A stretch of DNA of 64,000 nt from Thiotrichales bacterium 19S3-11 (GTDB lineage Bacteria > Pseudomonadota > Gammaproteobacteria > Francisellales > Francisellaceae). The notes beneath the pieces are model-generated. The model had not been told where the DNA came from. It worked only from the letters and a program-made list of their open reading frames with translations, and searched no databases. This document shows, piece after piece, positions 58,158 to 64,000 of the stretch. Where the stretch lies: the NCBI GenBank assembly GCA_021713295.1, contig JAKJJU010000010.1:1-64000 (forward strand), given 5' to 3'. The translations under genes and the position numbers were made by a program. Numbering within the stretch: the stretch's first letter is position 1; each line of letters starts with the position of its first letter.

Positions 58158-59042
58158 TTAAAACGACCTTTTTTCTATCCATTGAATTAAGGTCAATAGG
58201 CTTTGGTTTTGGGGAAATAAGTCGGCTATAAGATAAGCATCTTTAAATGTTTTAGTTAATAGCTGCTGGCTTTGTTGTAGTCCAAGTAAATTTGGATAGG
58301 TTGCCTTGTTGTGTGAAATATCGCTTCCTTGAGGCTTTCCAAGTATTTCAGTTGTTGAGGTTATATCTAAAATATCATCTTGAATTTGAAATGCTAGTCC
58401 TAACGATGCACCAAGTTTATAGAGTGACTTTTGATAAGATTGGTCATTAAAATGTGGTGAAAATAGTAAGCCAAGTTCTAAAGCAGCAATAATTAACTTA
58501 GCTGTTTTAAGTGTATGAATCTGTTGTAGTGTTTCAAAATCTATGGGTTTATTTTCAGATTGTAAATCGAGTACTTGACCGGAAACCATATCATTGGCTG
58601 CTAGGCTAATGGTGCGAGTTGCTAAAAGTATTTGCTCTGCTGATATATCATATTCTCTTAAAATAGGATCAGTCAAGATGCTAAAAGCTAGTGATTGCAT
58701 TAAATCACCTGCTAATATGGCCGTTGCCTCATCAAAGTGAATATGACAAGTAGGTTTTCCACGCCTTAGTGAGTCATCATCCATAGCAGGTAAGTCATCA
58801 TGTACTAATGAGTATGCATGAATTAACTCAATTGTACTAGCAGCATAATCTAGCGCATGGATATTGGCATTAAATAATTCACCAGAAAAATATACAAGAA
58901 TTGCTCGAATACGTTTGCCACCATTTAATGCAGAATAAAGAAGCGCCTCTTTAAGATAGTTTGCATGGATTTTTTGTTGGTTAAGGTGTTGATTTAGAAA
59001 CTTATTGATACGTTTAACGTAAGGCTTAATTAATTGATCCAT
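58158..59042 (-). CDS. ispA: Farnesyl diphosphate synthase
   Basis: This (2E,6E)-farnesyl diphosphate synthase supplies C15 units for ubiquinone and undecaprenyl carriers. The 294-residue protein has the first Asp-rich motif VHDDLPAMDDD (DDxxxxD, short-chain type), GGKRIRAIL at the N-terminus and the second motif FQIQDDILDITS. It follows waaA by 8 nt in the hldD-waaA-ispA operon. Confidence 0.96.
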   Translation of the reverse strand: MDQLIKPYVKRINKFLNQHLNQQKIHANYLKEALLYSALNGGKRIRAILVYFSGELFNANIHALDYAASTIELIHAYSLVHDDLPAMDDDSLRRGKPTCHIHFDEATAILAGDLMQSLAFSILTDPILREYDISAEQILLATRTISLAANDMVSGQVLDLQSENKPIDFETLQQIHTLKTAKLIIAALELGLLFSPHFNDQSYQKSLYKLGASLGLAFQIQDDILDITSTTEILGKPQGSDISHNKATYPNLLGLQQSQQLLTKTFKDAYLIADLFPQNQSLLTLIQWIEKRSF

Positions 59043-59050
59043 ATGAAATT

Positions 59051-60328
59051 CTATCTATTTATTAGTTGGCAAGCTAAATCAAATTGCTTTTGAAGCGCGC
59101 CTTGGTTTGATTTTACAACTTGAAAAGCATTATTGCCAAGTTGTTTGCGTAGTGATTGATCGTTAAATAATTTGATCACATAATCAGCAAGTGATTGACA
59201 GTCATTAACAAGAATTAGTGCATCAGCATCGATTAACGTTTTTGTAATTTCTGCAAAATTAAATGTATAAGGGCCGCTCAAAACAGGTAGTGCTATTGCT
59301 GCGGGCTCAAGCGTGTTGTGACCTCCTCGCTTTATTAGGCTACCACCAATGAAGGCAAGATCGCTAGCTGTAAATAAGCACATCATTTCGCCCATTGTAT
59401 CACCAAGATAAGCCTGTGTTTTTTCAGATACTGATTCACCAATACTGCGTCTAGTAGTCTTAAATGATGTAGTTAATAGTTCATATACACTATCAAAGCG
59501 TTCGGGATGACGAGGCACGTGAATTAACAGTGCATTAGGGATTTGAGTTAGTATTTTTTTATGTGCTTCGATGATGATTTCATCTTCACCAGGATGGGTT
59601 GAGGCTGTTATCCATACAGGCCTTTGGCCAAATGTATTTTTTAAGGAAATGCCTTGTGAATGAACTTCTTGTGAAATTTGGATATCGTATTTTAAACTAC
59701 CGGTAACCTGTAATTTATGTTTGTTAAGCCCAAGCGCTAAAAAGCGTTGACCATCCGATTGATTTTGTACAGCAATAAGGCTTAATTGATTTAACATAAT
59801 TTTAGTTAAGCTTGCAATTTTTCTATAGCCATTAGCTGATTTTTCAGATAAACGAGCATTGGTTAACATAACAGGGATTTTTCTTTTATCGCATAGATAG
59901 AGTAAATTAGGCCATAATTCAGTTTCCATTATGATAAGGCAGCTGGGGTTTATACGCGTTAAAAAAATGCGTAGTAAAATACTAATATCGTAGGGTAGGT
60001 AGCAGTGCTTAACTTGTGGGTAGTCTTGATATATTTTTTTAACTTGTTCACTACCGGTTACTGACATAGTGGTTATTAAAAATTGACTATTTGGGTAGTG
60101 AGCAATTAGTTTTTTTGCCAATGGTGCAATAGCTAAAGTTTCTCCCATAGAAACGGAATGAATCCAAATTGGTTTTTCAAGTTTGAAGGGGCAAAAGCCT
60201 AAACGTTCTAGGTTACGCTTGCGATAACCAATACTTAAACGGCTACGCCAGAGATTTTTTAAAAATATAAACGGCAATATAACGAGAAATAACAGGTTAT
60301 ACAGTAAGCGCATTAAGGAATAAAACAT
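59051..60328 (-). CDS. waaA: Kdo transferase WaaA
   Basis: This inner-membrane glycosyltransferase adds Kdo to lipid A precursor. The 425-residue protein has an N-terminal membrane anchor, then PIWIHSVSMGE (catalytic Glu region), MVTETELW-like IIMETELWPNLL, TASTHPGEDEI and, near the C-terminus, GGSLIKRGGHNTLEPAAIALPV. Motifs and length are typical. It lies between hldD and ispA (14 and 8 nt gaps). Confidence 0.96.
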   Translation of the reverse strand: MFYSLMRLLYNLLFLVILPFIFLKNLWRSRLSIGYRKRNLERLGFCPFKLEKPIWIHSVSMGETLAIAPLAKKLIAHYPNSQFLITTMSVTGSEQVKKIYQDYPQVKHCYLPYDISILLRIFLTRINPSCLIIMETELWPNLLYLCDKRKIPVMLTNARLSEKSANGYRKIASLTKIMLNQLSLIAVQNQSDGQRFLALGLNKHKLQVTGSLKYDIQISQEVHSQGISLKNTFGQRPVWITASTHPGEDEIIIEAHKKILTQIPNALLIHVPRHPERFDSVYELLTTSFKTTRRSIGESVSEKTQAYLGDTMGEMMCLFTASDLAFIGGSLIKRGGHNTLEPAAIALPVLSGPYTFNFAEITKTLIDADALILVNDCQSLADYVIKLFNDQSLRKQLGNNAFQVVKSNQGALQKQFDLACQLINR

Positions 60329-60342
60329 AAGCTATAGACTTA

Positions 60343-61320
60343 TTATTTAGTTAGCCAGTCTAGATAAAGTTTAACACCTTGTTCAACGGTTTTAAATGGT
60401 TCTTTATAGCCAACAGATCTAAGCTTTGAAATATCAGCTTGGGTAAAAGATTGATAATGGCCTTTTAACTTTTCTGGGAAGTCTATGTATTCAATTTGAC
60501 CTCGACCAAAGTAGGCAATAACAGCGTTGGCAATATCATTGAAGGGTTGGCTTTTCCCTGTGCCTAGGTTATAAACACCGGATAAGGTTTGAATATCTTC
60601 AAGCATTTTAGCTTTTCTAGCTTGGTCGTAAAACCAGAGGTTAACATCAACAACATCACTGACATAAACAAAGTCGCGCGATTGCTCACCAGCATCATAG
60701 CCATCATAAGCGCCAAATAATTTTACTTTATCCGTATCTTTAATTTGGTTATAGTGATGAAAAGCCACTGAAGCCATAGAACCTTTGTGTGCTTCCCTAG
60801 GCCCATAGACATTAAAGTAACGAAACCCAACAACTAAATTTGTTGCTTCTCCTAGGACATTATAACGAACGTATTGATCAAATTGGAACTTTGAAAATCC
60901 ATAAACGTTAACAGGCAACTCATATTGACGATCTTCTACAAAGGTCTCACTGTTACCATAAGTCGCTGCACTTGAAGCATAAAGAAAAGGAATGCTACGA
61001 CTTAATGCAAAATGAAGTAATACTTTTGAGTATTCAAAATTATTTTGCATCATATAACGGCCATCCCATTCGGTGGTTGCCGAGCAAGCGCCCTGATGAA
61101 AAATAGCTTCAATTTCAATATCATCATACATACCATCGAGCAGATCATTTAGGAAGTCGTCTTTATCCAAATAATCATTAAAATCACAGTCAGCTAGATT
61201 TCTAAATTTATGGCCATCTTTTAAATCATCAACCACTAAAATATCTGTAATACCTCTGGTATTTAGTCCTTTAACAATATTGCTACCAATGAAGCCTGCG
61301 CCACCAGTTACTATGATCAT
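60343..61320 (-). CDS. hldD: ADP-L-glycero-D-manno-heptose 6-epimerase
   Basis: This epimerase forms the heptose used in the LPS inner core. The 325-residue SDR-type enzyme has [15 protein letters not shown] (NADP site), the catalytic [12 protein letters not shown] (Tyr and Lys), [20 protein letters not shown], and [11 protein letters not shown]. Its presence suggests heptose-containing LPS. It is first in the hldD-waaA-ispA operon. Confidence 0.96.
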   Translation of the reverse strand: MIIVTGGAGFIGSNIVKGLNTRGITDILVVDDLKDGHKFRNLADCDFNDYLDKDDFLNDLLDGMYDDIEIEAIFHQGACSATTEWDGRYMMQNNFEYSKVLLHFALSRSIPFLYASSAATYGNSETFVEDRQYELPVNVYGFSKFQFDQYVRYNVLGEATNLVVGFRYFNVYGPREAHKGSMASVAFHHYNQIKDTDKVKLFGAYDGYDAGEQSRDFVYVSDVVDVNLWFYDQARKAKMLEDIQTLSGVYNLGTGKSQPFNDIANAVIAYFGRGQIEYIDFPEKLKGHYQSFTQADISKLRSVGYKEPFKTVEQGVKLYLDWLTK

Positions 61321-61627
61321 AATGTATTTACACCTTTTAACTTAACTATTTTCTGTGTGTTATAAAATTATGAGCATACTAACAAATTTTTTGATTAACG
61401 TCATCTAGGCATGATTGTATTTTTAGCGTACGTATAGGCTTCAATACTTATGTTGCAAAAAAATAGCATGATTATTTATCGATATTTCAATGAAATAGAG
61501 TTGTTTTTTTCGGCAGGAAAAATAATAAATTATATCAATTTCTGAAATTTATAGATTAACACTCGACTTAATAATAGGTTATTATTGATGTGATTGTTAT
61601 TCGTTCAATTGTTATGGAGGTCGCAAT
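61321..61627. other. 307-nt gap between hldD and the CaaX-box protein gene
   Basis: No ORF is seen. It carries the promoter regions of both divergent genes. An inverted repeat AATAATA-GGT-TATTATT at 61570-61586 lies 42 nt upstream of the plus-strand gene and might be an operator. GGAGG at 61616-61620 is the ribosome site of that gene. Confidence 0.4.
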
Positions 61628-62059
61628 ATGTATATTGATTCAAGTCACTCAAAAAGCTTAGTTGATGTTTATCGAGAGTATGAGGAAAAGTATCTAATTA
61701 ATGTGATAATCACAAAGAAACGTGATGAAAAAACAATAGAAAAAGCTCTAAACTGGATTGAAGAAAATAGTAGTCGATATAATAAGTCACTATTAGTAGG
61801 AGGGCAATTTAATGATGTAGTGGCCATGGCAAATGATAGAGGGTCTGAATTCATAGACTTTATTAATCAACTTCATCAAGCATTTGCCGTTGCGCTAAAT
61901 GAGAGAGAAACAATGGACTCTGAAATATTTGACGCAGTCAATATGGTTTATCAAAGTTGTATTATGGCTGAAAAACAGAGATTAGATGCGCCTGTGATGC
62001 TTTTTAATCCTAGTTCAACACCAGATCAAACTAATGAATCCTTTTGTGTAATCTCCTAA
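61628..62059 (+). CDS. Small unknown protein ending in a CaaX box (Cys-Val-Ile-Ser)
   Basis: No family is recognised. The 143-residue protein is acidic, soluble and mostly helical, with no signal peptide or membrane segment. It ends with ...NESFCVIS, where Cys-Val-Ile-Ser fits a CaaX motif that eukaryotic farnesyltransferase prefers (Ser at the last place). Other intracellular bacteria such as Legionella have effectors that are prenylated by the host this way. The start has GGAGG seven nt upstream and is solid. It is a single gene, flanked by the hldD operon and soxR. Expression and real prenylation cannot be told from sequence; chance is possible. Confidence 0.6.
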   Translation: MYIDSSHSKSLVDVYREYEEKYLINVIITKKRDEKTIEKALNWIEENSSRYNKSLLVGGQFNDVVAMANDRGSEFIDFINQLHQAFAVALNERETMDSEIFDAVNMVYQSCIMAEKQRLDAPVMLFNPSSTPDQTNESFCVIS

Positions 62060-62107
62060 GGTTTGTATTTAAAGTACGAATATTTAGTAGGTTAAGCATA
62101 ATAAATT

Positions 62108-62551
62108 TTACTTCATCAGCAATAATAAAGAGCCAGAACCTTTCTTAGATAAATGATCGTCTTTGTTATAAAGTGGGCACTTATCTAGAGATAAACAGCC
62201 ACAACCAATGCAACGGGTAAGCGAATCTCTAAGGTTTTGTAAATTCTCAATTTTTGTATCAAGTAAAGTATTCCAATAAGTTGCCAATTTTTGCCAATCC
62301 TCAAGGCTTGGACTTTTGCCATGTGGAAGTATTGATAAACCAGTTTTTATCTCTTTTAGCGTCAGTCCAATTTTTTTAGCAGCTCTAATTACAGCAACTC
62401 TTCTTAAAACATCTCTTGAATATTGCCGTTGATTAATATGATTTCTTGAACTTTGGATAAGATTTTTTTCTTCATAAAAATGCAGAGTAGAGATACTGAC
62501 ACCACTGCGTTTGGCAACTAATCCAACGCTTAAAAGACTATTTTTTTTCAA
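62108..62551 (-). CDS. soxR: Redox-sensitive MerR-family regulator SoxR
   Basis: The 147-residue regulator has an N-terminal MerR winged helix (LLSVGLVAKRSGVSISTLHFYEE), a dimerisation helix, and the [2Fe-2S] cluster motif CIGCGCLSLDKCPLYN, which is the SoxR pattern Cx2CxCx5C. It senses redox-active compounds and activates target promoters by DNA distortion. It is divergent from a VOC gene, with a perfect SoxR site in the shared 116-nt gap. No soxS is seen, so it probably controls the VOC gene directly. Confidence 0.96.
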   Translation of the reverse strand: MKKNSLLSVGLVAKRSGVSISTLHFYEEKNLIQSSRNHINQRQYSRDVLRRVAVIRAAKKIGLTLKEIKTGLSILPHGKSPSLEDWQKLATYWNTLLDTKIENLQNLRDSLTRCIGCGCLSLDKCPLYNKDDHLSKKGSGSLLLLMK

Positions 62552-62602
62552 AACGTCACACTAACTAATTTTATTGAATTTCGAAATTAACATAAAATGT
62601 GC

Positions 62603-62633
62603 TTGACCTCAAGTTAACTTGAGCAGTTATCCT
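62603..62633 (+). promoter_or_regulatory. SoxR-controlled promoter of the VOC gene
   Basis: The -35 TTGACC (62603-62608) and -10 TATCCT (62628-62633) are 19 nt apart, the overlong spacer typical of MerR/SoxR promoters. The spacer region holds the palindrome CTCAAGTTAACTTGAG (62608-62623), which matches the core of the E. coli soxS operator. It lies 35 nt before the GTG start of the VOC gene. Confidence 0.92.
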
Positions 62634-62667
62634 GAATATTATCTAAAATAAATATGGGAGAATAGAG

Positions 62668-63081
62668 GTGTATTTAGAGCATGTAAATTTGGTTGTAAAA
62701 GATATAGAAAAATCCTTGTCATTTTATAAAGTTGTATTTCCTCACTGGAAAATAAGAAGTCAAGGTCAATCAAATTGGTATGAATATAAAAGGCGATGGC
62801 TACATTTTGGTGATGATTATCATTATATTGCACTGAGTGATCATGGTGTTGGTAGTAACCGAGATTTATCAGGGAATCAAGTAGGGCTAGCTCATTTTGC
62901 GTATATAACAAACAATATAGAAGCATTAGCTAATCGATTAACTAAAGCTGGCTTTAATCCTAGAGTACCAATAACAAATCAAGGTGTTAGAAAAAATACT
63001 TACTATATCGATCCTGATGGTTTTGAAATTGAGTTTGTTCAATATGTTAGTGACATTCCAACTGATAGAAATAGTGATTGA
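62668..63081 (+). CDS. VOC-family (glyoxalase/bleomycin-resistance-like) protein
   Basis: The 137-residue protein folds as paired beta-alpha-beta-beta-beta units. HVNLVVKDIEKSLSFYKVVFP at the N-terminus supplies a metal His, GLAHFAYI a second His, and FEIEFVQYV a Glu. It may be a lyase, dioxygenase or binding protein for a small toxic molecule. The GTG start has GGGAG about 8-12 nt upstream. Control by SoxR suggests a role in removing redox-active or electrophilic compounds; the actual substrate is unknown. Confidence 0.85.
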   Translation: MYLEHVNLVVKDIEKSLSFYKVVFPHWKIRSQGQSNWYEYKRRWLHFGDDYHYIALSDHGVGSNRDLSGNQVGLAHFAYITNNIEALANRLTKAGFNPRVPITNQGVRKNTYYIDPDGFEIEFVQYVSDIPTDRNSD

Positions 63082-63100
63082 TAAAAAAGGGGATGAATAG

Positions 63101-63184
63101 ATAAAGTGGGCAGTTATGGGTTTTGTGTTGTGTGTAGATATTGCAAGAATGCAATGAGAGGTAAGGAGTGTAACTGCCACTTAT
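63101..63184. repeat. Nested inverted repeat / possible structured RNA
   Basis: The outer arms ATAAAGTGGGCAGTTA (63101-63116) and TAACTGCCACTTAT (63171-63184) pair with two single-base bulges. Inside is a perfect hairpin ATTGCA-AGAA-TGCAAT (63140-63155). The 84-nt element lies in the gap between the VOC gene and cca. It could be a small RNA, a terminator region or a MITE; no target-site duplication is clear. Confidence 0.5.
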
Positions 63185-63264
63185 GAAGCAATGATACATA
63201 AATTTATGTTTATTGTCAAGTGTTAATGTAAAAAAGTTGATACTCTCTCGATTAGTTAGACATA

Positions 63265-64000
63265 CTATTTTATAAATTTATCTTTAAAAAGCCGAATCTG
63301 ATTAGTTTGTTCTTTCAACAAGGCATCCCCAAGTGCTTTGCCTTTAAATCCTCTTTCAATTAAGGGGGTAGTGGATACATTAAGCATTGTTTTTTGAGCT
63401 TTTTTTAAAAAATCTAGTTGAGGGTAGGGGTGATCTTCATAGCCTTTTCGGCCACGACTATCTGCAAGGCAGGCCATAAGAAAATCATTAAAGCGCTCTG
63501 GATGTTTTACCGCTGATAATTCATAAAATAAATCAACAATAGTTTTTGGTTTTAATTCTAGTGCTTTATGACAATGGGTATGATACTTAGTGACTAATAA
63601 GCCTAATTTTTCAAAGCGTTTTGGAATGCGTAGGCGGTAACACAGTTGCATGACCAACTCAACACCTCGTTTTTCATGTCCAATATGCTTTGGCCAAACT
63701 GACTGAGGTGTTGTCCCTTTACCTAGATCGTGTACCAGTGCTGCAAATCTTGCTTCTTCAGATAAATCTAATTTGGCCGCTTGATCAATAACCATCATTG
63801 TATGCACTCCGCAATCAATTTCTGGGTGATGTTCTTTGGGTTGTGGTATACCAAATAATTGATCAATTTCAGGAAATAACTGCTTTAGTGCGCCAATTTT
63901 TTGCAAGGTTTCAAAGTAAGCTGAAGGTGTTGGGGCATTGAGCGCTTTTAATGTTTCTTGCCAAATCCTTTCAGCAGATAAATAATGCAGTTCATCTGAT
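63265..64000 (-). CDS. cca: Multifunctional CCA tRNA nucleotidyltransferase, C-terminal part (window edge)
   Basis: The reading frame stays open from 63265 to the window end, so the N-terminal nucleotidyltransferase half lies outside. The visible 244 residues hold the part from DELHYLSAERIWQETLKAL (RNA-binding head domain) through the HD phosphohydrolase domain: GVHTMMVIDQA, RFAALVHDLGKGTTP (HD motif), GHEKRGVELV, and YHTHCHKALEL. The HD domain gives CCA of gammaproteobacteria extra phosphodiesterase activity. An internal TTG at 63906 is not the real start. Confidence 0.94.
   Translation of the reverse strand, partial: SDELHYLSAERIWQETLKALNAPTPSAYFETLQKIGALKQLFPEIDQLFGIPQPKEHHPEIDCGVHTMMVIDQAAKLDLSEEARFAALVHDLGKGTTPQSVWPKHIGHEKRGVELVMQLCYRLRIPKRFEKLGLLVTKYHTHCHKALELKPKTIVDLFYELSAVKHPERFNDFLMACLADSRGRKGYEDHPYPQLDFLKKAQKTMLNVSTTPLIERGFKGKALGDALLKEQTNQIRLFKDKFIK

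Noticed and set aside
63906-64000. TTG at 63906 as the start of a short HD-domain protein
   Set aside because: The frame continues to the window end with residues that match the body of CCA-adding enzyme.

Overview
The window is AT-rich (by eye mid-30s % GC) gammaproteobacterial chromosome. Gene order and content point to the Francisella / Fastidiosibacteraceae side of the Thiotrichales. Examples are a lepB-rnc-truB-rnr cluster without era, tgt-yajC-secD-secF, a nadV-type nicotinamide phosphoribosyltransferase and a Pht-like MFS carrier. This placement is inference from content and was not tested by a search. Most of the window is ordinary housekeeping. No rRNA, CRISPR array, prophage or conjugative element was seen.

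Layout. 1-145: the end of an ISAs1-type insertion sequence running off the left edge. 230-9443: glpK, a secreted Cys-rich protein (paralog A), a Ca2+/Na+ antiporter, an HExxH membrane protein, an MsrB-MsrA fusion, pepD, and a divergent adenylate-forming enzyme / O-methyltransferase pair. 9539-15323: tRNA-Lys, a FimT/GspH pseudopilin, then lepB-rnc-truB-rnr. 15354-19959: an accessory minus-strand block with an unrecognised 898-residue protein, a papain-type protease broken by one missing base at its active site, and a DUF378 protein with a strong terminator. 20244-24711: tgt-yajC-secD-secF. 24673-30544: a PAP2 enzyme, RNase T, an MFS carrier, a PHA synthase and a DUF2797 protein. 30678-33795: secreted paralogs B and C, a 132-bp tandem repeat carrying three hairpins, a DUF2065 protein, and an exported 17-residue-repeat beta-solenoid protein. 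33871-40600: M50 protease, prlC, yraN, ruvX, yqgE, obgE, nlpD. 40597-48053: an atypical protein kinase behind a Fur-like operator, an aromatic amino-acid permease, nadV, an exported protein, and rbgA. 48228-54699: a GlcNAc catabolic operon (kinase, SIS-type deaminase, nagA, MFS sugar porter) followed by tsaB, an aquaglyceroporin and a cobalamin adenosyltransferase. 54790-61320: trkA, a GGDEF-EAL protein, and ispA-waaA-hldD. 61628-64000: a small protein ending in a CaaX box, a soxR / VOC pair with a textbook SoxR promoter, a nested inverted repeat, and the 3' part of cca.

The parts that look accessory and possibly host-directed are four. (1) Three secreted paralogs share eight cysteines and an unusual G6 Shine-Dalgarno. 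(2) The papain pseudogene sits beside the 898-residue protein. (3) The kinase-like gene lies behind a near-perfect Fur 7-1-7 site. (4) A 143-residue protein ends in Cys-Val-Ile-Ser, a motif that eukaryotic farnesyltransferase would recognise. Together these suggest an intracellular or protist-associated lifestyle, but no secretion system is visible here.
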